A stretch of DNA of 64,000 bases from Flavobacterium sp. SUN052. Its GTDB lineage: Bacteria; Bacteroidota; Bacteroidia; Flavobacteriales; Flavobacteriaceae. The DNA lies in assembly GCF_028867935.1 (NCBI RefSeq), contig NZ_JAPQNS010000003.1:434001-498000 (forward strand). Direction: 5' to 3'. This document shows positions 15,771-24,986 of the stretch, in pieces. The translations under genes and the position numbers were made by a program. Position 1 is the first letter of the stretch, and each line of letters begins with the position of its first letter. The notes under the pieces are model-generated. The model saw only the letters and a program-made list of their open reading frames with translations, did not search any database and was not told where the DNA came from.

Positions 15771-16613
15771 ATGTCTTGGTTTATACGCAAGGATAAGGGT
15801 ATTCAGACCCCGACCGAAATGAAACGGGAAGCTCCCGATGGGTTGTGGTATCAGTGCCCAAATTGCAAAAAAGCGATGTACACGCGTGAACACGTTCAAA
15901 ACGCTTACACCTGTGTTCATTGTAATTATCACGAAAAAATAGGCTCAGAAGCTTATTTCTCGATACTGTTTGATGATAACCAGTTTACTGAGTTAGATGC
16001 AAACATGACTTCTGCGGACCCGCTAAAATTTAAAGATACGAAGGCTTACCCCGACCGGGTGCGTTCAACAATCAGCAAAACAGGCCTGAATGATGCGGTT
16101 CGAACGGCTTACGGCCCGATGAATGAAGCAGATATTACGGTGGCCTGTATGGATTTCACGTTTATTGGTGGATCGATGGGTTCGGTTGTGGGTGAGAAAA
16201 TTGCTCGTGCTATCGACCACTCGCTGAAAACGAAAACGCCGTTTTTAATGATTTCGCGGACGGGTGGAGCCCGAATGATGGAAGCTGGCTATTCGTTGAT
16301 GCAGATGGCCAAAACCTCGGCTAAACTGGCTTTGCTAGCTGAAGCTAAGATTCCGTATATCTCGTTGTTGACAGACCCGACAACTGGGGGGGTAACAGCC
16401 TCATTTGCTATGCTGGGCGATTTTAACATTGCTGAGCCGGGGGCGTTGATTGGCTTTGCTGGCCCGCGCGTAATTCGTGAAACAATTGGTAAGGATCTTC
16501 CCAAAGACTTCCAAAGTGCCGAATTTGTGTTGGACCATGGCTTTCTCGATTTCATTGTCGACCGGAAAGATTTGAAGCAGAAAGTGTCCAGCTTGTTGCA
16601 GATGTTGAAATAA
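15771..16613 (+). CDS. accD: Acetyl-CoA carboxylase carboxyltransferase beta subunit
   Basis: AccD with AccA transfers carboxyl from carboxybiotin to acetyl-CoA to make malonyl-CoA for fatty acid synthesis. The 280-residue product has the N-terminal zinc ribbon (C29, C32, C48, C51), then the carboxyltransferase core with [48 protein letters not shown] and [12 protein letters not shown]. Length matches the family. Its TAA shares a base with the ATG of the next gene (TAATG), pointing to coupled translation with a radical SAM protein. Confidence 0.97.
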   Translation: MSWFIRKDKGIQTPTEMKREAPDGLWYQCPNCKKAMYTREHVQNAYTCVHCNYHEKIGSEAYFSILFDDNQFTELDANMTSADPLKFKDTKAYPDRVRSTISKTGLNDAVRTAYGPMNEADITVACMDFTFIGGSMGSVVGEKIARAIDHSLKTKTPFLMISRTGGARMMEAGYSLMQMAKTSAKLALLAEAKIPYISLLTDPTTGGVTASFAMLGDFNIAEPGALIGFAGPRVIRETIGKDLPKDFQSAEFVLDHGFLDFIVDRKDLKQKVSSLLQMLK

Positions 16614-17590
16614 TGCGCCTTGTTCGCCATCCCGTACTTTGCAATTACTACGTTACGTATCGTTGTAATGCAACGTGCGGGTTTTGCGATATATGGGAGC
16701 GCCCATCGCCGTACGTAACCCCTGAAAACGTCCGGGATAACCTTCGCGATTTGCGAAGGCTTGGTGTTAGAGTCGTTGATTTTACGGGCGGTGAGCCCTT
16801 GCTGCATCGCCAGCTAGCTCAGTTGCTGGCTGAGGCCAAACACCAGGGTTTCATTACGACAATCACCACTAATGCCTTACTGTATCCCAAGCAGGCCGAA
16901 CGGCTCAGGGGATTAGTGGATATGCTGCACTTTTCGCTCGACTCACCCGTAGCCGAAGAGCATGATCAGTCGCGGGGCGTAAAGTGTTTTGATAAGGTGA
17001 TCGAGTCAATCGCTACAGCCAAAGAGCTTGGCGAGCGCCCTGATATTCTGTTCACGGTGTTTGAACATAACGTTCATCAGATTAAGGCTGTGTACGAAGA
17101 CATTTGCAAACCGAACGGCCTGGTACTGATTCTGAACCCTGTTTTCGATTATAAAAATGTTGAAACGGGTGAGCAGTTCTCAGAGGAAACACTTCAGAAA
17201 ATGACGTGGTGGGGCCGTCAGAAGAACGTGTATCTGAACGATGGTTTTGTGCAGCTCCGGCGCGACGGTGGCAACCATGTTGATGATCCCGTTTGCCGGG
17301 CAGCTAGCACAACACTTGTTATTTCGCCCGAAAACAAGCTGGTGTTACCCTGTTATCATTTAGGCCTTAAAGAATTTCCTATTGATGGTCGGCTTTACGA
17401 TTTATACCGTTCCGACGCCGTTCAGAAACTCGTGGCTTTGGAAGGCCGACTCCCTGAATGTGAAGGGTGTGCGATCAATTGCTATATGCAACCATCATTT
17501 GCGGTTGAACTCTCTAAGTACTGGTGGAAAGCTTTACCAAGCACGCTGAAATACAATCGAATTAAAGGAACTTGGAAACAACTGCTTTGA
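16613..17590 (+). CDS. Radical SAM protein with SPASM-like C-terminus, function unknown
   Basis: This radical SAM enzyme has 325 residues. The [4Fe-4S]-SAM site is C18-N-A-T-C22-G-F-C25. The SAM-binding GGEP is in VVDFTGGEPLLHRQ. The C-terminal part carries further cysteines (CRAASTT, LPCYHLG, CEGCAINCYM) that could bind one or two auxiliary clusters, as in SPASM/twitch enzymes. Such enzymes modify peptides, sugars or cofactors, but I cannot name the substrate. The start overlaps the accD stop by one base. No precursor peptide gene is recognised nearby; the next gene is an SGNH hydrolase 20 bases away. Confidence 0.8.
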   Translation: MRLVRHPVLCNYYVTYRCNATCGFCDIWERPSPYVTPENVRDNLRDLRRLGVRVVDFTGGEPLLHRQLAQLLAEAKHQGFITTITTNALLYPKQAERLRGLVDMLHFSLDSPVAEEHDQSRGVKCFDKVIESIATAKELGERPDILFTVFEHNVHQIKAVYEDICKPNGLVLILNPVFDYKNVETGEQFSEETLQKMTWWGRQKNVYLNDGFVQLRRDGGNHVDDPVCRAASTTLVISPENKLVLPCYHLGLKEFPIDGRLYDLYRSDAVQKLVALEGRLPECEGCAINCYMQPSFAVELSKYWWKALPSTLKYNRIKGTWKQLL

Positions 17591-17610
17591 CACATAAACG
17601 CTCTAGTTGT

Positions 17611-18261
17611 ATGGCTTTGAAATCGTGCCTTGTCATTGGATATTTGTTACTTGCGTTGACCTGTATTGGTCAAACGAACCGCTTTGAATCAGAAATTAAA
17701 AAGTTTGAAGAAACTGACCAGAAAACACCACCACCCAAAGATGCTGTATTATTCACTGGAAGTTCATCAATACGACTTTGGGATAATATAGAGCACTATT
17801 TCCCTGGTAAAACGGTACTTCAGCGTGGATTTGGGGGCTCTGAACTGATAGATGTCCGATATTTTGCCGACCGGGTTATTGTGCGATATCAGCCGAAGCA
17901 GGTGGTTGTATATGCGGGCGAAAATGACGTTGCGGCTGGCCAAACCGCTAGCCAGACGTATGATCGCTTTGTTGATCTGTTTCAGTATGTTCGGAAGAAA
18001 CTACCTGATGCGCGCTTTACGTTTATTTCACTTAAGCCTAGCCCCTCACGTCGCAAATTCAGACCAGTTGTTGACGAGACCAACCGGTTAATAAAACGGT
18101 ACTTATCGCGTCGACGTAATACTGACTTTGTTGACATTGTACCAGGCATGCTACAGCCTAATGGAGAGCCGCGTGGAGAGCTATTTAAGAGCGATAGCCT
18201 GCATATGACCCCCAAAGGGTATGAACTTTGGGGTGAAATTGTCCGCCCATTTGTAAAGTAA
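17611..18261 (+). CDS. SGNH/GDSL-type hydrolase, exported
   Basis: The ATG at 17611 gives 216 residues with a signal peptide (MALKSCLVIGYLLLALTCIGQ). The longer frame from 17572 overlaps the radical SAM gene and would bury the signal. The mature part has the SGNH blocks LFTGSSSIRLWDN (nucleophile Ser), RGFGGSELIDV, VVVYAGENDVAAG (block III Asn) and SLHMTPKGYELW (Asp-x-x-His block reads DSLHM). It is therefore probably a periplasmic or secreted esterase or lipase-like enzyme; the substrate is unknown. It is co-directional with the radical SAM gene. Confidence 0.85.
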   Translation: MALKSCLVIGYLLLALTCIGQTNRFESEIKKFEETDQKTPPPKDAVLFTGSSSIRLWDNIEHYFPGKTVLQRGFGGSELIDVRYFADRVIVRYQPKQVVVYAGENDVAAGQTASQTYDRFVDLFQYVRKKLPDARFTFISLKPSPSRRKFRPVVDETNRLIKRYLSRRRNTDFVDIVPGMLQPNGEPRGELFKSDSLHMTPKGYELWGEIVRPFVK

Positions 18262-18309
18262 CACTACAGAATCTTTCAATGTGCTGTAGGGTTTCTAGGC
18301 GTACTTGGC

Positions 18310-18317
18310 TAATTTTG
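18310..18317 (+). promoter_or_regulatory. TAnnTTTG box upstream of ahcY
   Basis: TAATTTTG matches the -7 consensus 67 bases before the ahcY ATG. The -33 region is weak. I see no recognisable S-adenosylhomocysteine riboswitch in the 123-base gap. Confidence 0.35.
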
Positions 18318-18384
18318 TACTTTCCTAAGAATATCCGCCAGTTTGGCACTGAATATCAATTAAAAAAGTAAACAAGAACGGAGA

Positions 18385-19701
18385 ATGTCAACGCAAACAT
18401 CCGCTTACGTTCCTTATAAAGTTAAGGACATCGCACTGGCCGAGTGGGGCCGTAAAGAAATCAAACTGGCCGAGGCCGAAATGCCGGGTCTAATGGCCTT
18501 ACGCCGGGAATTTGGCCCATCGAAGCCACTGGCAGGTGCTCGCGTGGCGGGCTGTCTGCACATGACGATTCAAACAGCGGTTCTGATCGAGACGCTTGTT
18601 GAACTCGGTGCCGACGTTACCTGGTCATCATGCAACATTTTCTCCACGCAAGACCATGCTGCTGCTGCCATTGCTGCCGCTGGTATTCCGGTGTACGCGT
18701 GGAAAGGCATGAACGAAGAAGAATTCAACTGGTGTATTGAGCAGACATTATTCTTCGGTGAAGATCGTCAGCCGCTCAACATGATCCTTGACGATGGTGG
18801 CGACCTAACGAACATGGTGTTCGACGTATATCCTGAATTGATCTCGGGTATCAAAGGCCTGTCTGAAGAAACAACAACAGGTGTTCACCGCTTGTATGAG
18901 CGGATGAAAAACGGCACGCTTCACCTGCCTGCTATCAACGTCAACGACTCGGTAACAAAGTCGAAGTTCGATAACAAATACGGTTGTCGCGAATCACTGG
19001 TGGATGCTATCCGCCGGGCAACTGACTTGATGCTTGCCGGTAAAGTGGCTGTTGTAGCTGGTTATGGCGACGTAGGTAAAGGTTCGGCAGAATCGCTACG
19101 TGGTGCCGGTTGCCGTGTATTGGTAACAGAAATCGACCCGATCTGTGCGTTGCAAGCAGCTATGGACGGCTACGAGGTGTTGCCAATGGACGAAGCGGTG
19201 AGCCGTGCTCAGATTTTTGTGACGGCAACAGGTAACGTTCGGATCATCAAAGACCGGCACTTTAAGGCCATGAACGACAAAGCAATTGTTTGCAACATTG
19301 GCCACTTCGATAATGAGATCGACATGGCATGGTTGAATGAGAACTACGGTCATAGCAAGAGCCAGATTAAGCCTCAGGTTGACATGTATGAGGTTGATGG
19401 TAAAGAGATCATCGTATTGGCCGAAGGTCGCCTGGTGAACCTCGGTTGTGCTATGGGTCACCCATCTTTTGTAATGTCATGTTCGTTCTCGAACCAAACG
19501 CTGGCACAACTCGAATTGTGGGCCAACTCCGACAAGTACGAGAACAAGGTGTACGTGTTGCCAAAGAAACTAGACGAGAAAGTTGCCGCTATGCACTTGG
19601 CTCACGTTGGTGCCAAATTGGAGCCACTGGAGAAAGAGCAGGCCGATTACATTGGTGTTGAGGTTGAAGGGCCATTCAAAGCAGAAATGTACCGGTATTA
19701 A
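18385..19701 (+). CDS. ahcY: Adenosylhomocysteinase
   Basis: AhcY splits S-adenosylhomocysteine into adenosine and homocysteine, relieving product inhibition of methyltransferases. The 438-residue product is full length. Motifs include [34 protein letters not shown], the substrate segment [19 protein letters not shown], the NAD-binding [15 protein letters not shown] and the C-terminal [11 protein letters not shown] with Lys and Tyr for cofactor contact. It has its own candidate promoter and ends at a strong terminator, so it is probably monocistronic. Confidence 0.98.
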   Translation: MSTQTSAYVPYKVKDIALAEWGRKEIKLAEAEMPGLMALRREFGPSKPLAGARVAGCLHMTIQTAVLIETLVELGADVTWSSCNIFSTQDHAAAAIAAAGIPVYAWKGMNEEEFNWCIEQTLFFGEDRQPLNMILDDGGDLTNMVFDVYPELISGIKGLSEETTTGVHRLYERMKNGTLHLPAINVNDSVTKSKFDNKYGCRESLVDAIRRATDLMLAGKVAVVAGYGDVGKGSAESLRGAGCRVLVTEIDPICALQAAMDGYEVLPMDEAVSRAQIFVTATGNVRIIKDRHFKAMNDKAIVCNIGHFDNEIDMAWLNENYGHSKSQIKPQVDMYEVDGKEIIVLAEGRLVNLGCAMGHPSFVMSCSFSNQTLAQLELWANSDKYENKVYVLPKKLDEKVAAMHLAHVGAKLEPLEKEQADYIGVEVEGPFKAEMYRY

Positions 19702-19743
19702 TCTGAATAAGACTGAACCAAGACTTCAGGTTTCAGACAAAAG

Positions 19744-19777
19744 GCGCGGTTCCGGAAACGGGGCCGCGCTTTTTTTG
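19744..19777 (+). terminator. Intrinsic terminator after ahcY
   Basis: GCGCGGTTCCG (19744-19754), loop GAAA, CGGGGCCGCGC (19759-19769), then a run of eight T. Two of the pairs are G-U. Confidence 0.9.
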
Positions 19778-19778
19778 G

Positions 19779-19786
19779 TAAATTTG
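19779..19786 (+). promoter_or_regulatory. TAnnTTTG box upstream of the FAD oxidoreductase
   Basis: TAAATTTG lies 22 bases before the ATG at 19809, directly after the ahcY terminator. No -33 box fits because the terminator stem occupies that region. Confidence 0.3.
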
Positions 19787-19808
19787 TTCAGCTTACTCCC
19801 CTAGTTAT

Positions 19809-22800
19809 ATGTTTTTCATTGCCCCAAATTTGCCCTTTGCCCAGCTGAAACACTCCTTCGAAGGAGACTTGTATTTTGATCAATCTCCCGAGCATACGGC
19901 CCAGCGGAAACTGTATGCTACTGATGCGTCGGTGTACCAGGAAATGCCCATAGCAGTGGCATTACCGAAATCAGTAGAAGACCTGAAGCGATTAGTACGA
20001 TTTGCAAAACAACATAGCAAGCCGGACGCGCCCGTCGGGCTAATTCCACGGGCGGCTGGCACCTCGCTGGCAGGGCAGGTAGTGGGCAGCGGGATTGTGG
20101 TTGATATTTCAAAATACTTTGGGAAGATTCTGGAATTGAATGTTGAAGAACGCTGGGTGCGGGTACAACCGGGCGTAATTCGTGACGATTTAAATAAATT
20201 CCTGAAGCCCCACGGGTTGATGTTCGGACCGGAAACTTCGACGGCCAGTCGGGCGATGATTGGCGGAATGATTGGAAACAATTCCTGCGGTCTTCACTCT
20301 ATAGTGTGGGGCACTACCCGTGACCACTTACTTGAAGCACGCACTGTTTTAAGCGACGGCGCTGAAGTCACGTTCGGATCGCTAACCGAAGAGCAGTACG
20401 AGGCCAAATGTCGCGGAGAGAATGTTGTAAGCCCACTTGAGCAGCAGCTATATCAGCAGTTTAAAACGTGGCTTTCAGATCCTGTCATTATTCAAAACAT
20501 CAAAGAAGAATATCCAAAACCGACCGTCAAACGCCGGAACACTGGCTATGCGGTTGATGCGTTGCTGAACCCCACCCCCGGCTCCTCCCCGCTAGGGAGG
20601 GGAGCAATGGAGAAAGACGTTTCGTCTTCTCCCCTCCCTAGCAGGGAGGGGCCGGGGGTGGGGTTGTTCAATTTCTCCCATCTCATTGCTGGTTCAGAAG
20701 GGACACTTTGTTTTGTTACAGAAGCCAAACTGAATCTGCTACCATTACCCTCAAACGATGTGGCTTTGGTTTGCGCGCACTTTCAGACATTGCGCGAGTC
20801 GTTGGAAGCTAATTTGGTGGCCTTGGAGCACCGTTGTTACGCATCTGAGCTGGTTGATGATTACATTCTGCAACTCACTAAAACGAACATCGAACAAGCC
20901 AAAAATCGAGCGTTCGTAGAGGGTGATCCCAAAGTGGTGTTGATGGTAGAGTTTTTTGCCGATCAGGAGCTTGCGAACGCGCAAAGCGCACTAGCGAAGG
21001 CCGAAGCGTTTGTTGCTGATTTGCAAGCGCGTGGAATGGGTTATGCACACCCGATTTTGCAGGGAGAAGAAACCTTGAGGCCGTGGGCACTACGAAAAGC
21101 GGGGTTGAGCATCATGTACAGTATTCCCGGCGACGATAAGCCTGCTAACGTGATTGAGGACTGCGCTATTGATCCGGCCGATCTGCCCGATTATATGGAC
21201 GAACTGGAGCATATGGCTATGGAAAAGCATGGCCTGACGCTTGAGTACTCGGCTCATGCAGGGGCGGGAGAGATACACGTATTGCCATTGATAAACTTAA
21301 AATCGTCAGAGGGTCGGGCGAAGTTTCGGGCGCTTCTGGCTGACACGGCCGCTTTGGTCAAGAAATACGGAGGATCATTATCCGGTGAACACGGCGATGG
21401 GAGGTTGAGAGGTGAGTTCATTCCATTTATGCTCGGCGAAGCCAATTACCAGCTTTGTCGCGACATCAAAAACCTCTGGGACCCCGCCCGGATTTTCAAC
21501 CCTGGAAAGGTGGTTGATACGCCACCTATGAACGAGTTTCTGCGATACGAAGCGGATAAACCCATTCCACAGCCAACCACTATTTTTGACTTTTCTCGCG
21601 ATGGCGGCCTGCTCGAACTTGCTGAAAAATGTTCTGGATCAGGCGATTGTCGTAAAACAGAACTGTCGGGTGGAACCATGTGCCCCAGTTACATGGCAAC
21701 CCGGCGGGAGAGCGATACAACGCGGGCGAGAGCCAATATGCTCCGTCATTTTTATACCGATCAACAGCAGCCTACAGTTCACAATTATGAGGAGGTAAAA
21801 GATGTTCTCGACCTCTGCCTTTCGTGTAAGGCTTGTAAAGCGGAGTGCCCCAGTAGTGTGGATATGGCTCGCATGAAAGCCGAATTTACTCAGCAGCATT
21901 ACAACCAGAAAGGTGTTCCACTGCGCGCGCGGCTAGTAGGAAATTTTACCTGGTTAATGTCCCTCGCCAGTATAGTTCCCTGGGCTTATAACGCCATTTA
22001 CGACCAGCCCGCCCTCCGCCGACTAGCCAACAAAGTAGTGGGTTTTCATCCCGAGCGAACTATGCCACGATTGGAAAAAACGACGGTTAAGCAGTGGGCG
22101 GAAGGGAGAAAAGGGCATAAGCAGGAAAGGAGTGAGGTGAGGTCTGCTTCGTCTGTTAAGCCGCTCCTTTTTATCGACGAATTCACCAACTACAATGATG
22201 TTTCTGTAGGGCAAAAAACCGTGATGCTGCTCGAACGTCTGGGCTATGGGGTACAGATACCAAAGGTGGTAGAAAGCGGACGGACATATTTATCCAAGGG
22301 CTTGGTAGAAGAAGCCCGCAAATTGGCTATTCGTAATGTGACATTGTTAAAAGATCTTGTCTCTGCGGAAACTCCCCTCGTGGGCTTAGAGCCTTCGGCA
22401 ATTCTGACGTTCCGCGATGAATACCCCGACCTAGTGCCTGCCGAGCTCAAGGCCGATGCACAACGAATTGCACAGTACACTTTTCTTTTTGAGGAATGGC
22501 TGGCTATGGAAGTCGACGCTAAACGAGTTAGGCCAAATCAGTTTACGACTGAAACCCGACTAGTAAAAGTTCACGGTCATTGCCACCAAAAAGCTCTATC
22601 GAGTATGGTGCCAGTCAAAAAGATGTTGTCGTTGCCGCAAAATTACACCGCCCAACTTATTCCTTCAGGTTGTTGTGGCATGGCAGGCTCGTTTGGTTAT
22701 GAAACTGAGCATTATAACCTGTCTATGCAAATTGGCGAACTAGTGTTATTCCCTGCTATTCGAGCCTCTTCCGATAGTGTATTAATTGCTGCGCCGGGTA

Positions 22801-22883
22801 CCTCTTGTCGCCATCAGATTAAAGACGGTACCGGCCGTAAAGCTCAGCATCCGGCAGAGATTTTATTTGATGCCTTGGTGTAA
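19809..22883 (+). CDS. FAD/Fe-S oxidoreductase (D-lactate or glycolate dehydrogenase type)
   Basis: This single 1024-residue chain joins an FAD-binding type 4 domain (about 35-260; PRAAGTSLAGQVVGSGIVVD, MIGGMIGNNSCGLHS), an FAD-oxidase C-terminal domain (about 290-570; HAGAGEIHVLPLINLK, SGEHGDGRLRGEF), ferredoxin-type clusters (CSGSGDCRKT with MCPSY; LCLSCKACKAECPSS) and a cysteine-rich CCG domain (HGHCHQKAL, PSGCCGMAGSFGYE). Such proteins oxidise D-2-hydroxy acids and pass electrons to quinone; the substrate is not certain. About 33 residues (about 254-286) come from an in-frame palindromic element absent from the family pattern. A second low-complexity linker lies near residues 760-785. Confidence 0.88.
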   Translation: MFFIAPNLPFAQLKHSFEGDLYFDQSPEHTAQRKLYATDASVYQEMPIAVALPKSVEDLKRLVRFAKQHSKPDAPVGLIPRAAGTSLAGQVVGSGIVVDISKYFGKILELNVEERWVRVQPGVIRDDLNKFLKPHGLMFGPETSTASRAMIGGMIGNNSCGLHSIVWGTTRDHLLEARTVLSDGAEVTFGSLTEEQYEAKCRGENVVSPLEQQLYQQFKTWLSDPVIIQNIKEEYPKPTVKRRNTGYAVDALLNPTPGSSPLGRGAMEKDVSSSPLPSREGPGVGLFNFSHLIAGSEGTLCFVTEAKLNLLPLPSNDVALVCAHFQTLRESLEANLVALEHRCYASELVDDYILQLTKTNIEQAKNRAFVEGDPKVVLMVEFFADQELANAQSALAKAEAFVADLQARGMGYAHPILQGEETLRPWALRKAGLSIMYSIPGDDKPANVIEDCAIDPADLPDYMDELEHMAMEKHGLTLEYSAHAGAGEIHVLPLINLKSSEGRAKFRALLADTAALVKKYGGSLSGEHGDGRLRGEFIPFMLGEANYQLCRDIKNLWDPARIFNPGKVVDTPPMNEFLRYEADKPIPQPTTIFDFSRDGGLLELAEKCSGSGDCRKTELSGGTMCPSYMATRRESDTTRARANMLRHFYTDQQQPTVHNYEEVKDVLDLCLSCKACKAECPSSVDMARMKAEFTQQHYNQKGVPLRARLVGNFTWLMSLASIVPWAYNAIYDQPALRRLANKVVGFHPERTMPRLEKTTVKQWAEGRKGHKQERSEVRSASSVKPLLFIDEFTNYNDVSVGQKTVMLLERLGYGVQIPKVVESGRTYLSKGLVEEARKLAIRNVTLLKDLVSAETPLVGLEPSAILTFRDEYPDLVPAELKADAQRIAQYTFLFEEWLAMEVDAKRVRPNQFTTETRLVKVHGHCHQKALSSMVPVKKMLSLPQNYTAQLIPSGCCGMAGSFGYETEHYNLSMQIGELVLFPAIRASSDSVLIAAPGTSCRHQIKDGTGRKAQHPAEILFDALV
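20568..20665. repeat. Palindromic element inserted in frame within the FAD oxidoreductase gene
   Basis: Two 36-base arms (20568-20603 and 20630-20665) are inverted copies with 34 of 36 matches by hand count, around a 26-base centre that itself contains AAGACG/CGTCTT. The + strand encodes NPTPGSSPLGRG ... LPSREGPGVG. The - strand over the same bases encodes NPTPGPSLLGRG ... LPSGEEPGVG. Both are open. It lies in a surface-like position between RRNTGYAVDALL and FNFSHLIAGSEGTL. It resembles palindromic elements that insert within bacterial genes (Rickettsia palindromic elements are the known precedent); the family here is not named. Confidence 0.9.
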
Positions 22884-23462
22884 TTATCCCCATAGTACTC
22901 TTAAATCTAGGTTCGAATAGATTGTTGGATTGGGAAACCTGTGGGCATTCGTATGAACACTTGTAGTTGCGTATTTTGCGTGTTTGGTTACTCTTTTGAA
23001 TTAGCTCAATACGTGTTCATGGAAATTTAACGTCTGTGTTATGGAATACACTTGACCAGTGCATCTATATACAAAAGCAACTATTTTGTTAACACAGACA
23101 ACATTATGCTTAAAACCTGCTGAAAGAATCATGAACAAAAGCCCCCCAAAATTACAATTTTACTTCGGCTGCTAATAACCGACGAACTCCTAATAGACAA
23201 GCCGTTAAGGTCGAAATAAAGCCAAGTCAACTAGCCCATATTTCTTTATAAAGTTATACCGGCTATTTACGAACTACTACTTGGGTTGAATTTTTTTGGT
23301 TGTAGCACTTGCATCGAATTGCGATCAAAGCCCTACTTTTGTCTAAGGCTTGATGCATGTTCACCAAAATTTTATTGCAGTAAAAGCCGCCGTTGTAAAA
23401 TTTTTGACTTTTTTTGACGAGCGAAAATCAAACTTTCAATTTAACCCTACAGTACAAGTTCA
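22884..23462. other. 579-base gene-free region upstream of exbB
   Basis: No ORF of plausible coding character is seen on either strand. Two consecutive inverted repeats are present: ATGAACAC (22953-22960) with GTGTTCAT (23013-23020), and GTCTGTGTTA (23032-23041) with TAACACAGAC (23090-23099). Each spans exactly 68 bases. Related words CATGAAC (near 23131) and CATGTTC (near 23354) recur. A candidate promoter lies at 23309-23341. The right part is A/T-rich. It could be a long regulatory leader, an unannotated RNA or the remnant of a mobile element. Confidence 0.5.
23309..23341 (+). promoter_or_regulatory. Candidate promoter for the exbB operon
   Basis: TTG at 23309-23311, a 22-base spacer and TACTTTTG at 23334-23341, matching TAnnTTTG. 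The predicted leader before the exbB ATG is about 115 bases. Confidence 0.4.
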
Positions 23463-24296
23463 ATGAAAACACAGAATCCTGCTCCAGCACCCGCTAAAGT
23501 TGCCGCACCGAAGAAAAAGTCCGGTGGCCTGAACCCCGTGTTCGTTATTCCAATCCTGGCTGTAGTTGCTTACCTGGTATTTTACCTGATCTTCGGTGAT
23601 GGTAGTCACTTTCAGGACGGAGACAACGAAAAGCAACCATTGGCTGGCGATTTCTTTGGTATCATCTTTAAGGGTGGTTTCATCGTACCAATCTTGTTCA
23701 CCTGTTTCCTTTGCGTACTGGTGTTCTCGATTGAGCGTTTTATCACTATCGGCCGTGCCAATGGCACAGGGTCTGTTGATGATTTCGTATTGAAAGTGAA
23801 AGGTCTGCTTGACAAAAACGAAGTTGAGGCTGCTATCCGTGAGTGCGACAAGCAGAAAGGCTCAATCGGTAACGTAGTAAAAACTGCACTGGTGAAGTAT
23901 CAGCTTTTAGCTACTGACACTGAAATGACGAAAGAGCAAAAACTGGCTGCTTTGTCAAAAGAGATCGAAGAAGCTACGACGCTGGAATTGCCAATGTTGG
24001 AGAAAAACCTTGTTATCATCGCGACGCTGGCTTCTGTTTCTACACTGATCGCCCTTCTTGGAACGGTATTAGGTATGATCCGTGCCTTCTCGGCAATGGG
24101 TGCTACTGGCCAGCCTGATACAGCGGCTTTGTCAACTGGTATCTCTGAGGCCCTTGTAAACACGGCCGTTGGTATCGGTACAGCTGCTATTGCAACCATC
24201 ATGTACGCGTATTTCACAAGCCGTATTGATGCCCTGACGTACAACATCGATGAAATCGGTCTGAGCATTCAGCAGAACTTTGCCGCTCACAACTAA
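23463..24296 (+). CDS. exbB: MotA/TolQ/ExbB proton channel family protein
   Basis: ExbB forms the pentameric proton channel that energises TonB. The 277-residue product has an Ala/Pro/Lys-rich cytoplasmic N-terminus, a first membrane helix at about 23-45 and a second at about 73-95 (VPILFTCFLCVLVFSIERF). A cytoplasmic region follows with EAAIRECDKQKGSIGNVV, then two more helices near 182-208 and 225-250. The family signature STLIALLGTVLGMIRAFSAMG is clear. It heads a co-directional run with two exbD genes and tonB, so ExbB is favoured over TolQ or MotA. Confidence 0.93.
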   Translation: MKTQNPAPAPAKVAAPKKKSGGLNPVFVIPILAVVAYLVFYLIFGDGSHFQDGDNEKQPLAGDFFGIIFKGGFIVPILFTCFLCVLVFSIERFITIGRANGTGSVDDFVLKVKGLLDKNEVEAAIRECDKQKGSIGNVVKTALVKYQLLATDTEMTKEQKLAALSKEIEEATTLELPMLEKNLVIIATLASVSTLIALLGTVLGMIRAFSAMGATGQPDTAALSTGISEALVNTAVGIGTAAIATIMYAYFTSRIDALTYNIDEIGLSIQQNFAAHN

Positions 24297-24345
24297 GCGC
24301 AAAGCTCGTTTGATTCTCAGTTTACACTTTAATTAGTAACGACAC

Positions 24346-24972
24346 ATGCCACGAGTAAAACCCAAACGACATGGGGCGGGTATGGATATGACCGCAATGG
24401 TGGACGTAGCCTTTCTGCTGCTTACGTTCTTCATCCTAACTGCCCAGTTCCGGGCTCAGGATGCGGCAACTATCGAAACGCCCTCGTCGATCTCAGGCAT
24501 CAAGGTGCCCGATAAGGACATCATGACCATTGGCCTAAGCAAAGATGGAAACGTTTATTTTGGTATCGACAATCAGCAAAAGCGTCGGGATATGCTCGAC
24601 AATTTTGCAGCCGCCAATGGCATGTCGTTTACTGAAAAAGAAAAGAAAGCGTTTTCTATTCTGTCAAGCTTCGGGATGCCGAAAAATCAATTGAAAGCGT
24701 TTTTAAATCTTGAACCTGAGCAGCGCAATGCCTACAAGCAACCAGGAATCCCAGTCGATTCGACGGGAGCTGGTGCTGGCAACGAATTGAAGGACTGGGT
24801 TTTTAACGCTCGGAAAGCGAACAACGATCTACGGATTGCCCTTAAAGGCGATAATCTGGCGAAATTCCCAAACTTTAAAAATGTATTGGGAACCCTACAG
24901 GCGCAGAATATCAACAAGTTTAACCTGATTACGGGTACGGAAGCACCCCCAGCAGGTTGGAAAGCTGATTAA
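24346..24972 (+). CDS. exbD: ExbD/TolR family biopolymer transport protein (first copy)
   Basis: ExbD is a bitopic partner of ExbB with a proton-carrying Asp in its single membrane helix. The 208-residue product starts MPRVKPKRHGAGMDMTAMVDVAFLLLTFFIL, in which the Asp of MVDVAFLLLTFF is the conserved one. The periplasmic part is longer than usual, with an insert between about 80 and 150, and ends GTLQAQNINKFNLI. It is 49 bases downstream of exbB. A second, more divergent ExbD follows, which suggests a heterodimeric ExbD pair. Confidence 0.9.
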   Translation: MPRVKPKRHGAGMDMTAMVDVAFLLLTFFILTAQFRAQDAATIETPSSISGIKVPDKDIMTIGLSKDGNVYFGIDNQQKRRDMLDNFAAANGMSFTEKEKKAFSILSSFGMPKNQLKAFLNLEPEQRNAYKQPGIPVDSTGAGAGNELKDWVFNARKANNDLRIALKGDNLAKFPNFKNVLGTLQAQNINKFNLITGTEAPPAGWKAD

Positions 24973-24986
24973 TTTATTCGTTTACG

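Noticed and set aside
16289..16807. A 172-residue - strand frame across the accD/radical SAM junction.
   Set aside because: Both + strand genes are certain; no supporting features for the antisense frame.
18262..18384. S-adenosylhomocysteine riboswitch upstream of ahcY.
   Set aside because: The 123-base gap shows no recognisable SAH aptamer pattern by eye; a covariance model search would be decisive.
20546..20728. Separate small - strand gene over the palindromic insert.
   Set aside because: The open frame comes from the symmetry of the palindrome within a much larger + strand gene.
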